A DNA stretch of 64,000 bases from Flammeovirgaceae bacterium UBA1842 (lineage in GTDB: Bacteria; Bacteroidota; Bacteroidia; Cytophagales; Cyclobacteriaceae), in contig DDIU01000021.1 of the NCBI GenBank assembly GCA_002338655.1, forward strand, positions 1-64,000, in the 5' to 3' direction. The notes beneath the pieces are model-generated. The model worked only from the letters and a program-made list of their open reading frames with translations, was not told the origin of the DNA and did no database searches. Positions within the stretch are counted from its first letter, which is position 1. The number at the start of each line of letters is the position of its first letter. Positions 41,819 to 50,127 of this stretch are shown piece by piece. The translations under genes were made by a program, and so were the position numbers.

Positions 41819-44683
41819 ATGAAAAAAATATTTTTAACCATTACATCACTATGCGTTGCATTTTCGATGGGATTGGCGCAAACCAAACTCATTGAGAAAG
41901 TAGAGCAAAAGGAGGGTAGCATTGTTATCCCCTATCAAAAATTTGAGCTTGAAAACGGACTTACATTAATTGTGCATGAAGATCATTCTGATCCATTGGT
42001 ACATGTAGATGTTACCTATCATGTCGGGTCTGCACGTGAAGAGCTTAAGAAATCTGGCTTTGCCCACTTTTTTGAGCACATGATGTTCCAGGGATCTGAC
42101 AATGTAGCGGATGAGGAACATTTCAAAATAGTAAGTGAATCAGGCGGTACATTAAATGGATCTACCAATAGGGACAGGACCAATTACTATGAAACTTTAC
42201 CTGAAAACCAGCTATCCACTGCACTTTGGTTGGAAGCCGATCGCATGGGGTTTTTACTTGACGCTGTTACTCAAAAGAAATTTGAAGTACAGCGGGAAAC
42301 AGTAAAGAATGAAAAAGGCCAAAACTATGACAATAGCCCGTATGGCCGTTTTAGAGAAGTAAATGCACAGGCTTTATATCCTTACGGTCATCCTTATTCC
42401 TGGTTAACCATCGGGATGCTGGAGGATTTAGACCGGGTAGATGTAACTGACCTTAAAAAATTCTTTATGCGCTGGTATGGGCCTAATAACGCCACTGTTA
42501 CGGTAGGTGGTGATGTTAACACCAAAGATGTAGTGAAACTAGTAGAAAAATATTTTGGCGATATTCCAAGAGGGCCAGAAGTGGAGCCATTGAAGCTTGA
42601 CCCTGTTAAGTTAGATGCTGACAGATATGTATCTTATTACGACAAGAATATTCGTTTCCCTGCGCTCTTGGTAACCTACCCTACCGTACCTCGCTATGAC
42701 CCTGATGAGCCCGCATTGGACTGTTTGGGGGAAATATTGGGAACTGGCAAAGGAAGCTACTTTTATAAGTCATTTGTAGAAACCAGAAAAGCAATTCAAT
42801 CAAGCGTATTTCATAGTACAAGTGAATTGGCTGGTGAGTTTACCATGTTTGTTTTACCCTTTCCTGGCAAATCATTAGCTGATTTCGAGGCTGAAATGCG
42901 ACAGGCACTTGCCGATTTTGAGCAAAACGGTGTTAAAGATGAAGATATTCAGAAATTTAAAGCCCGATACGAATCCAATACCATCAATGGGTTGGCCACG
43001 GTAAGTGGTAAAGTATCACAAATAGCTGCTTATGAGACCTTTACAAATAACCCTAACTTCCTTCAGGAAGAATTAAAAAGGTATCAGGCGGTGACTAAGG
43101 AAGATGTGATCCGTGTGTACGAGAAATACATCAAAGGAAAGGCCGCTATTATTCAAAGTGTATTGGCGGATGAAAATGGGGTGCCGGCCAAACCGGATAA
43201 TTTCACTCCACAAACTTCTGGTGACAATCCGTTCCCCACTACTGATTACAGTGGGCTTAGTTATACAAAACCTACAAGTAGTTTTGATCGAAGTCAACGA
43301 CCAACTCCAGGGCAAAGTCCATTGGTACAAGTACCGGAAGTATGGACAGCTAAAATGAAAAACGGAATAAAGGTAATTGGTAATCAATCAACTGAAATAC
43401 CAACTGTTGCTGTGGAACTTACCATCAACGGAGGCCATAAGCTTGAAGCTACCATGCCCGATAAATCTGGTTTGGCCCAATTGACTGCAAGCATGTTGAA
43501 TGAGTCTACTCAAAACTACTCTGCACAGGCTATTTCAGAAGAACTTGAAAAACTAGGCAGCAGTATTAATGTCAGTGCTGATGATAACAGTACTTCGATT
43601 TCTGTAAGAAGTCTGACAAAAAACATTGATGCCACTTTGAAATTGTTTGAAGAGGTATTAAAAAGGCCATTGTTTTCTGAAGAAGATTTTGAGCGAGTAA
43701 AAAACCAGCAATTGGAAGGTGTAAAATCACAGGCCAAGCAACCAGTTACCATTGCTAATAACGTTTATCGCAGAACGCTTTATGGCGATGAAAATATATA
43801 TTCGGTACCTGCCTCCGGGATCGAAGAAACAGTAGCCAACATCACACTTGACGATGTCAAAAAATTCTATGCTGATTACTACTCACCTTCTGTATCTGAA
43901 TTAGTAATTGTTGGTGATATCGATAAGAAAAGCATCTTATCAAAACTATCCTTTTTAGAATCATGGACAGGTAAAGATGTTAAAATTCCATCATTGACAA
44001 TTAATAACAATATAGAAAAGACTAAGATCTACCTAGTTGACAAACCTCAAGCACCACAGTCTGAAATAAGAATTGGATATCTCACTGATTTGAAATATGA
44101 TGCTACTGGCAAATATTTTGAAAATTATTTAATGAACTACAACCTTGGTGGGGCCTTTAATAGTAGGATTAACCTAAACCTTCGTGAAGATAAGGGTTAC
44201 ACTTATGGTGCACGGTCATTCTTTAACAGTGATGACGATGCAGGGCCATATACGGCAACTGCTGGTGTTAGGGCTAATGTAACGGACAGTGCTGTAGCTG
44301 AATTTATGAAGGAAATAAAGCTTTATGCTGACAAAGGGACAAATCAAGAAGAGGTTGATTTTATGAAAAACTCTGTTGGTCAACGTGAATCGCGTTCTTA
44401 TGAGGCTCCATGGCAAAAAACAGGTTTCTTAAGAAGAATAGTTCATTTCAATCTGGATACAGACTATGTAAAACAGCAGAAAAAAATCATTGATGGTATG
44501 ACGGTTGAGAAAATCAATGCCTTGGCAAAAAGTAGTTTGCCTTACAATAAAATGAACATTATTGTAGTGGGCGATAAAAACTCTATCGAACCAGGGTTGG
44601 AGAGACTAGGCTATGATATTGTTTATATGGACGAAAAAGGAAACGTAATTAAGGACGAAACGAAAATTGAGTCTGACAAGTAA
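41819..44683 (+). CDS. M16-family zinc metallopeptidase, two-domain secreted form
   Basis: A 954-aa exported protease (signal peptide ending CVAFSMGLAQ at ~residue 21). The inverted zinc motif HFFEH is at 83-87 in KSGFAHFFEHMMFQGSDN, with the third ligand in the downstream ETVKNEKGQNYDNSPYGR helix. A second M16 half begins near residue 505 (VPEVWTAKMKNGIKVIGNQSTEIPTVAVELTINGG) and lacks the zinc motif, as expected of the inactive C-terminal half. Such proteins degrade peptides in the periplasm of Bacteroidota. The gene has its own promoter box and is followed by the long inverted repeat at 44699. Confidence 0.95.
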   Translation: MKKIFLTITSLCVAFSMGLAQTKLIEKVEQKEGSIVIPYQKFELENGLTLIVHEDHSDPLVHVDVTYHVGSAREELKKSGFAHFFEHMMFQGSDNVADEEHFKIVSESGGTLNGSTNRDRTNYYETLPENQLSTALWLEADRMGFLLDAVTQKKFEVQRETVKNEKGQNYDNSPYGRFREVNAQALYPYGHPYSWLTIGMLEDLDRVDVTDLKKFFMRWYGPNNATVTVGGDVNTKDVVKLVEKYFGDIPRGPEVEPLKLDPVKLDADRYVSYYDKNIRFPALLVTYPTVPRYDPDEPALDCLGEILGTGKGSYFYKSFVETRKAIQSSVFHSTSELAGEFTMFVLPFPGKSLADFEAEMRQALADFEQNGVKDEDIQKFKARYESNTINGLATVSGKVSQIAAYETFTNNPNFLQEELKRYQAVTKEDVIRVYEKYIKGKAAIIQSVLADENGVPAKPDNFTPQTSGDNPFPTTDYSGLSYTKPTSSFDRSQRPTPGQSPLVQVPEVWTAKMKNGIKVIGNQSTEIPTVAVELTINGGHKLEATMPDKSGLAQLTASMLNESTQNYSAQAISEELEKLGSSINVSADDNSTSISVRSLTKNIDATLKLFEEVLKRPLFSEEDFERVKNQQLEGVKSQAKQPVTIANNVYRRTLYGDENIYSVPASGIEETVANITLDDVKKFYADYYSPSVSELVIVGDIDKKSILSKLSFLESWTGKDVKIPSLTINNNIEKTKIYLVDKPQAPQSEIRIGYLTDLKYDATGKYFENYLMNYNLGGAFNSRINLNLREDKGYTYGARSFFNSDDDAGPYTATAGVRANVTDSAVAEFMKEIKLYADKGTNQEEVDFMKNSVGQRESRSYEAPWQKTGFLRRIVHFNLDTDYVKQQKKIIDGMTVEKINALAKSSLPYNKMNIIVVGDKNSIEPGLERLGYDIVYMDEKGNVIKDETKIESDK

Positions 44684-44698
44684 TTATTATTAAGTACT

Positions 44699-44849
44699 GA
44701 GGCTGTATTAAAAGTACTGTCATTCCAAACCTGACAGCCGTTAGGTAGGCTGGATTTGGAATCCCCTTTTAGATTGAATCAACTAAACAGGGATTCTGAA
44801 TCAGGTCAGAATGACAAAAACGATACTTTTAATACAGCCTCTTTTTTTG
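44699..44849. repeat. MITE-like inverted repeat, also serving as terminator after the M16 gene
   Basis: Perfect 18-bp terminal inverted repeats (44699-44716 and 44824-44841) bound a 143-bp element. Inside are further paired segments (GTCATTC at 44719-44725 with GAATGAC at 44809-44815, and imperfect matches such as GGAATCC/GGATTC). A T-run follows the right arm at 44843-44849. The structure fits a dispersed non-coding repeat; copy number cannot be judged from one window. Confidence 0.65.
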
Positions 44850-44909
44850 AGCCATTTCTTCCCCTTCTTTCCTTCAATATTTTTAACTTCGCAGCTTAAC
44901 TAATAATCT

Positions 44910-45761
44910 ATGAGCGCTTCACCCAACATTTCAGAATTAACCAAAACGGCTTCACAAGTACGTAGAGACATTGTAAGAATGGTGCATGCCGTTCAATCCG
45001 GGCATCCCGGTGGATCATTGGGCTGTACGGAATATTTCGTGGCCATGTATTTTCATATTCTAAAGCACGATAAAAACTTTAATGCCGATGGTATTGGTGA
45101 AGATTTATTCTTCCTGTCCAACGGACATATCTCCCCAGTTTGGTACAGTGTGCTGGCCCGTAGTGGTTATTTTTCTGTAGACGAGCTCAATACATTTAGA
45201 AAACTCGATTCAAGGTTGCAGGGCCATCCAGCTACAGAAGAAGGCTTACCCGGAATTAGAATCGCCTCTGGTTCATTGGGTCAAGGTCTTTCTGCGGCCA
45301 TAGGTGCTGCTCAGGCCAAAAAACTGAATAACGACAGTAATTTTGTATATGTGTTGATGGGCGATGGTGAGCAAAACGAAGGACAAGTGTGGGAAGCTGC
45401 CATGTATGCCGCACACCACAAAGTGGACAATATAATAGCTACCATTGACTTTAACAGGCAACAAATCGATGGCCCAACAGAAGAGGTAATGAGCTTAGGA
45501 AGCCTCAAAGCCAAGTGGGAAGCCTTTGGATGGAAAGTAATTGAAAGCAAGGGAAATGACATGGCTGCTTTAATTTCAAAAATAGAAGAAGCTAAAAGCC
45601 TATGTGGCAAGGGTCAACCCATCCTAAACCTAATGTCAACAGAAATGGGCTTTGGTGTAGACTTTATGGTGGGTACCCACAAATGGCATGGTATCCCTCC
45701 TAGTGATGAGGAACTGGCCAATGCGTTAGGTCAATTAGAAGAAACACACGGGGATTATTAA
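44910..45761 (+). CDS. Transketolase, N-terminal subunit
   Basis: A 283-aa thiamine-pyrophosphate-binding half of transketolase. It shows AVQSGHPGGSLGCTEYFVAMYFHIL, FLSNGHISPVWYSVLARSGYF, HPATEEGLPGIRIASGSLGQGLSAAIGAAQAKKL and the TPP-metal motif MGDGEQNEGQVWEAAMYAAHHKVDNIIATIDFN. The other half is encoded at 47304. The split form is common in Bacteroidota and archaea; the halves assemble for the pentose phosphate pathway. Unusually, a secreted vWA-protein gene separates the two. A TAACTTCG box at 44884-44891 (one mismatch) may be the promoter. Confidence 0.95.
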   Translation: MSASPNISELTKTASQVRRDIVRMVHAVQSGHPGGSLGCTEYFVAMYFHILKHDKNFNADGIGEDLFFLSNGHISPVWYSVLARSGYFSVDELNTFRKLDSRLQGHPATEEGLPGIRIASGSLGQGLSAAIGAAQAKKLNNDSNFVYVLMGDGEQNEGQVWEAAMYAAHHKVDNIIATIDFNRQQIDGPTEEVMSLGSLKAKWEAFGWKVIESKGNDMAALISKIEEAKSLCGKGQPILNLMSTEMGFGVDFMVGTHKWHGIPPSDEELANALGQLEETHGDY

Positions 45762-45813
45762 TCTCGAATCATAAAAGTGGTAATAACAGCCACTTTTACT
45801 CGTTTAAATTAAT

Positions 45814-47184
45814 ATGCGAGTAATATTCATTCTACTCACCTGCTTTGTTGGCATTGCTGCCAACGGTCAGGTAGTCCAACAATCCCTCCCCCAACAGACA
45901 AGAATTCTATTTCTTCTTGATGGTTCTGCCAGTATGATGGCTAAATGGGGCAACGATAGTCGAATGGATGTGGCCAAGTCCTTACTCACAGATCTGGTAG
46001 ACTCACTAAAGGTGAATCCAAACTTGGAACTTGCCTTAAGGGCGTATGGGCACCTATACTCCAGAAACTCACAGAACTGCAAGGACACAAAGCTTGAGGT
46101 AGGTTTTGCCCGTAAGAATCACCAACAAATTATTGCTCGGCTCAAACAGATCAATCCGAGGGGCACTACCCCAATCGCCTATTCATTGGAACAGGCTGCT
46201 GGTGATTTTTCATTGGATAAAAATTATAGAAACATTGTAATCATCATTACGGATGGAATAGAATCCTGTGGAGGTGATCCCTGCGCTGTTTCGTTGGCGT
46301 TACAAAAGAAGGGTGTCTTTCTCAGGCCATTTGTCATCGGATTGGGAATTGATAAAGACTTTGCTAAAAATTTCTCCTGTTTGGGTGAATTTTATGATGC
46401 TAAAGACATCAGTACGTTTCAAACAGCTTTGCAAAAAGCCATTAAAACCAGTCTTGACAAAACAACAGCGACTGTTGAGCTATTAGATAGCCGTGGAGAA
46501 CCCACTGAGACAAACATCAACGTTAGTTTTATCAATAATGCAACCCAGCAATCCGCCTTTGATTTTGTTCATTATTTAGATCCTAACGGCAGGCCCGATA
46601 CAGTTATCCTGGAAGCAGTCACGCCTTATGATCTAGTCGCGAACACCATTCCCAAAGTAGTGAAGCGAAATGTGCACCTTACACCGGGGGTGCATAACAC
46701 ACTCCAACTGAAAACACCTCAAGGGACTTTGAAAATAACGCAACGCAATGCCAGCTCATATAAAAACGGAGTTCGGGCTGTGATCAGTGAGCGGCAAAGG
46801 TTGATACATGTTCAAGACATTAACACCGAACAAAAATACATTACCGGAAATTATGATGTTGAGGTGTTAACCCTACCCAGAAGGAAATTCAATATTAAAA
46901 TTGAACAGAGTACAACCAATACCGTCAATTTACCTGCCCCCGGTTTGCTTAATTTGTTTAATAATGCCGCTGGTTATGGTAGCATCTACGAAATAAATGA
47001 AGATGGCAGTCAACAATGGGTGGTAGACTTAGATCAAAACCAAGCCCAGATTACATTAGCCCTTCAACCGGGTAACTATAAAGTAGTGTTCAGGGTAGCC
47101 AAAGCACCCGGAAGCAAGTACACCTCGATCAAATCTTTTAGCATCAGGGAAGGTTTATCCACTACACTCCGGCTCTTTGATTAA
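45814..47184 (+). CDS. Secreted von Willebrand factor A domain protein
   Basis: A 456-aa exported protein (signal peptide ending GIAANGQ, residue ~19). The vWA domain (~residues 29-215) has the MIDAS motif DGSAS in RILFLLDGSASMMAKWG and the rest of the site in RGTTPIAYSLEQAAGDF and IIIITDGIESCGGDPCAVS. The C-terminal ~240 residues are beta-rich with repeated Ig- or carboxypeptidase-regulatory-like strands (LELLDSRGEPTETNINVSFIN, GTLKITQRNASS, LQPGNYKVVFRVAK). vWA domains usually mediate metal-dependent adhesion. It is unusual for such a gene to sit between the two transketolase subunits. The partner is unknown; a role in the envelope is inferred. Confidence 0.85.
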   Translation: MRVIFILLTCFVGIAANGQVVQQSLPQQTRILFLLDGSASMMAKWGNDSRMDVAKSLLTDLVDSLKVNPNLELALRAYGHLYSRNSQNCKDTKLEVGFARKNHQQIIARLKQINPRGTTPIAYSLEQAAGDFSLDKNYRNIVIIITDGIESCGGDPCAVSLALQKKGVFLRPFVIGLGIDKDFAKNFSCLGEFYDAKDISTFQTALQKAIKTSLDKTTATVELLDSRGEPTETNINVSFINNATQQSAFDFVHYLDPNGRPDTVILEAVTPYDLVANTIPKVVKRNVHLTPGVHNTLQLKTPQGTLKITQRNASSYKNGVRAVISERQRLIHVQDINTEQKYITGNYDVEVLTLPRRKFNIKIEQSTTNTVNLPAPGLLNLFNNAAGYGSIYEINEDGSQQWVVDLDQNQAQITLALQPGNYKVVFRVAKAPGSKYTSIKSFSIREGLSTTLRLFD

Positions 47185-47243
47185 TTGTGAATCACAATTA
47201 TTAATTGCCAATTGTTAATTACTCATTGCTAATTGTTAATTAC
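47183..47243. repeat. Palindromic and direct repeats in the vWA/transketolase gap
   Basis: A 7+7-bp palindrome (AATTGTG/CACAATT, 47183-47199) is followed by two exact copies of AATTGTTAATTAC at 47210-47222 and 47231-47243, 21 bp apart. A long in-frame reading through this repeat upstream of the transketolase start is therefore not believed to be coding. Confidence 0.55.
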
Positions 47244-47303
47244 CAATTGTTCTTACTAAATTTGGCGCTTCAAAAGCCACTGTTAACTTTAACATTTCTA
47301 CTT

Positions 47304-48257
47304 GTGACTAAACTCACCTTTACCGAAAAAAAAGATACGCGATCAGGATTTGGAGCGGGTCTCCATGAACTTGGAAAAACAAACAAAAATGTTGTAGCCC
47401 TATGTGCCGACCTTACCGGTTCACTAAAGATGGATGCCTTCAAAAAGGATTTTCCTGAGCGGTTTTTTCAAGTAGGCATTGCGGAAGCTAACATGATAGG
47501 ATTGGCCGCTGGGATGACCATTGGTGGCAAAATACCTTTTACAGGAACATTTGCCAACTTCTCAACAGGTCGGGTGTATGATCAAATCAGGCAATCGATT
47601 GCTTATAGTGGTAAGAATGTAAAAATCTGTGCTTCCCATGCCGGACTTACACTCGGTGAAGATGGTGCTACGCATCAGATACTCGAAGATTTGGGTATGA
47701 TGAAGATGTTGCCCCACATGACAGTGATCAACCCTTGTGATTATAATCAAACAAAAGCAGCTACACTGGCTATAGCAGATTACGAAGGCCCTGTTTACCT
47801 TCGATTTGGAAGACCAAAATGGCCCGTATTCACCCCTGCTGATCAGAAATTTGAAATTGGAAAAGCGATCACTTTAGTTGAAGGTAAAGATGTTTCTATC
47901 TTCGCTACAGGCCACATGGTTTGGCAAGCGATAGAGGCAGAAGCTATTCTTGCAGAAAAAGGAATAAGTGCCGAAATTATAAATATTCATACCATTAAGC
48001 CACTGGATGAAAAAGCCATATTGGCGTCAGTAAAGAAAACGGGTTGCGCGGTAACTGCCGAGGAGCATCAAATGAATGGAGGACTGGGTGATAGTGTAGC
48101 GCAAACACTTAGCAGAAACCTACCTACTCCATTGGAAATGGTAGCTGTGAATGACAGCTTTGGCGAAAGTGGTACTCCAGAAGAACTACTCGTGAAGTAT
48201 GGCCTAAGCCCCAATGACATTGTAAATGCCGTATTAAAAGCGATCAAAAGAAAATGA
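47304..48257 (+). CDS. Transketolase, C-terminal subunit
   Basis: A 317-aa pyrimidine-binding plus C-terminal half of transketolase. It has TEKKDTRSGFGAGLHELGKTN, FPERFFQVGIAEANMIGLAAGMTIGGKIPFTGTFANF (the TPP-activating Glu lies in this stretch), HAGLTLGEDGATHQILEDLGMMKMLPHM and a C-terminal TAEEHQMNGGLGDSVAQTL. It partners the subunit at 44910. The GTG at 47304 is preferred because it gives the conserved N-terminus; upstream in-frame TTG codons run through a repeat. It overlaps mgsA by 4 bp. Confidence 0.93.
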   Translation: MTKLTFTEKKDTRSGFGAGLHELGKTNKNVVALCADLTGSLKMDAFKKDFPERFFQVGIAEANMIGLAAGMTIGGKIPFTGTFANFSTGRVYDQIRQSIAYSGKNVKICASHAGLTLGEDGATHQILEDLGMMKMLPHMTVINPCDYNQTKAATLAIADYEGPVYLRFGRPKWPVFTPADQKFEIGKAITLVEGKDVSIFATGHMVWQAIEAEAILAEKGISAEIINIHTIKPLDEKAILASVKKTGCAVTAEEHQMNGGLGDSVAQTLSRNLPTPLEMVAVNDSFGESGTPEELLVKYGLSPNDIVNAVLKAIKRK

Positions 48258-48625
48258 ATGTAGCCATAATTGCCCATGACGGCAAAAAACCAGAAATGGT
48301 AGCCTTTCTCCTTAACAACAAAGCTGCATTAAATACGGTGGAACTCTTTGCTACCGGTACTACAGGTGGACATGTTGAAAAAGCAGGCCTTAAAGTGACC
48401 AAACTGCTATCAGGGCCCAAAGGTGGTGATGCTCAAATAGCTGCCATGACTGCCGAAGGAAAGATCGATATTGTAATATTTTTTCGTGACCCGTTGGACA
48501 AGCACCCCCACGAACCTGATGTACAGATGTTAATGCGGATCTGTGATGTGCATAACATTCCATTGGCTACCAACCCCGCTACAGCTGAACTTTTACTTAA
48601 AGGATCTACCATAAAAACGGATTAG
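48254..48625 (+). CDS. mgsA: Methylglyoxal synthase
   Basis: A 123-aa enzyme converting dihydroxyacetone phosphate to methylglyoxal and phosphate. Family residues are present: AIIAHDGKK, ELFATGTTGGHVEKAGLKV, LLSGPKGGDAQIAAMTAEGKIDIVIFFRDPLDKHPHEPDVQMLMRICDVHNIPLATNPATAELLL, including the catalytic Asp in FFRDPLD and His in DKHPHEPD. The ATGA overlap with transketolase suggests coupled expression and a link to sugar-phosphate balance. It is convergent with the next gene. Confidence 0.95.
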   Translation: MNVAIIAHDGKKPEMVAFLLNNKAALNTVELFATGTTGGHVEKAGLKVTKLLSGPKGGDAQIAAMTAEGKIDIVIFFRDPLDKHPHEPDVQMLMRICDVHNIPLATNPATAELLLKGSTIKTD

Positions 48626-48629
48626 GCTA

Positions 48630-49061
48630 TTACTTATCCATATAGAAAGAAAACCCCTTGCCGTCAGCACCCTGCACCTGAACAAATAATCTATTTTTTG
48701 TTTCAAACTGATAAATGATTTTGGTTGGAAAATCATGTTCAGGATTTTCAAAAGATAAGGCATTTTTTACCTCACTATTTAAAGTGAAGGGCACTGTTTT
48801 CCCATCATTCTGATCAGGTACAGTAGCTTCATAGATCGTTGTTCCTTCCGTACTTTTAATCAACAATGTCTCCGACACAATTTGAATCCCATCACTTATT
48901 TTGTAGGATTTTCCCACCAAATTCCCTTCGCCTGTCATTTGCCATGCTTCATAATTGTCCTTGCCCTCTATTTTCCAAATACCTTCCAAGTCTTTGACGT
49001 TGGGTTGCGACTGGCCATTAATGCTAAGGAATAGGAAAGGGATTAATAGCAATGCTTTCAT
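48630..49061 (-). CDS. DUF6265-like secreted protein
   Basis: A 143-aa exported beta-rich protein (signal peptide ending INGQSQ at ~19). The pattern LEGIWKIEGKDNYEAWQMTGEGNLVGKSYKISDGIQIVSETLLI, then LSFENPEHDFPTKIIYQF, matches the DUF6265 lipocalin-like domain from memory. The role is not known. It is transcribed convergently with mgsA with only 4 bp between the stop codons. Confidence 0.78.
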   Translation of the reverse strand: MKALLLIPFLFLSINGQSQPNVKDLEGIWKIEGKDNYEAWQMTGEGNLVGKSYKISDGIQIVSETLLIKSTEGTTIYEATVPDQNDGKTVPFTLNSEVKNALSFENPEHDFPTKIIYQFETKNRLFVQVQGADGKGFSFYMDK

Positions 49062-49237
49062 AGCGTATTTGATCTATTGAAAGATAAAACTAGTACATAT
49101 TTGGGGAAAAATTTTATGCAAGATATTTAATCCTGTTTTTTAGAGTCCTCTCTGAGTGACTCTGCGTAGAGAATAAGGTTGAGAAAGTTAGCAGAAAATG
49201 CTACGTTTAGTTTTTTATAGGATTGTGTGGCATACGT

Positions 49238-49260
49238 TATCTACAATTGGGCGTTAAAAC
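49238..49260 (+). other. Possible attC half-site upstream of the LysE gene
   Basis: The segment ending CAATTGGGCGTTAAAAC places a GGGCGTTA core at 49249-49256, the form seen at the right end of many integron attC sites, 11 bp before the LysE ATG. A matching left half (GCCCAAC or TAACGCCC) is not evident within ~150 bp upstream, and no integrase gene is in the window, so this is only a candidate remnant. Confidence 0.3.
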
Positions 49261-49266
49261 TTGATT

Positions 49267-49899
49267 ATGCATGGAATAATAAATTTTGAAGCATTCCTAT
49301 TGGCAGGAATAATTTTAAACCTTACCCCAGGCACTGACACAATGTATATTCTTGGAAGAAGTATTTCTCAAGGAAAAAAAGCTGGAATACTTTCTGCCTT
49401 AGGAATTGCTACTGGAGCTCTTGTCCACTGCATGTTCGCTGCTTTAGGGCTGTCAATAATCCTAGCTAAATCAGCGTTAGCATTTGAAATTGTAAAATAT
49501 GTTGGAGCAGCTTATTTAATATTTTTAGGAATAAAAATGTTAATTTCTAAATCTGACGGAAAATTTGACCTGAAAAAAGGGAATGAAAATGTAAATTATC
49601 GAAAAATTTACCTGTCTGGCATTCTTACGAATGTACTCAACCCAAAAGTAGCTTTGTTTTTTCTTGCTTTCTTACCTCAATTTATTAACCCTACCCATGC
49701 ACAAAGTTTTGTTCCTTTTTTAATTCTAGGTTTAACTTTTGTATTGACAGGAACCATTTGGTGTTTGGCTTTAGCTACTTTCTCTTCAAAAATATCCAAT
49801 AAAATAAGGCAGAATTATAAAATCAAAAAATGGTTGGATAAAATTACCGGAGGTATATTTATTACTCTGGGGATTAAATTAGCACTTACTAAAAAATAA
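49267..49899 (+). CDS. LysE-family amino-acid or metabolite exporter
   Basis: A 210-aa inner-membrane protein with six helices. The LysE/RhtB signature is present: FLLAGIILNLTPGTDTMYILGRSISQGKKAGILSALGIATGALVHCMFAALGLSIILAKS, then YLIFLGIKMLIS and NVLNPKVALFFLAFLPQFI. Exports by this family range from lysine and homoserine to other small molecules; the substrate is not predictable. The ATG at 49267 is used rather than TTG 49261. The gene begins soon after an attC-like core and stands alone between larger gaps, so a gene-cassette origin is possible. Confidence 0.9.
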   Translation: MHGIINFEAFLLAGIILNLTPGTDTMYILGRSISQGKKAGILSALGIATGALVHCMFAALGLSIILAKSALAFEIVKYVGAAYLIFLGIKMLISKSDGKFDLKKGNENVNYRKIYLSGILTNVLNPKVALFFLAFLPQFINPTHAQSFVPFLILGLTFVLTGTIWCLALATFSSKISNKIRQNYKIKKWLDKITGGIFITLGIKLALTKK

Positions 49900-50127
49900 G
49901 CAATAAGAGAGGCAAGCTCTTAAAAATTTTTGATTCCCATTGCTGCTAACATTTTTAATTAGATTGGGCAACTAGAGTCTCCTTTCAACATTCGTATAGG
50001 AGGCTTGTACTTCATTAACTATATTTACCAGTCAGGGCTCAAACAATTGTATAAGCTTAATGTTTGCTGAACGTCTAAATTCGAACAGCAATTACAATTA
50101 AGAAATCCAGCCCACAGCATAAATCCA

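Noticed and set aside
47205..47303. N-terminal extension of the transketolase C-subunit from TTG 47205
   Set aside because: The segment is made of AT-rich repeats and palindromes and the family N-terminus begins at GTG 47304.
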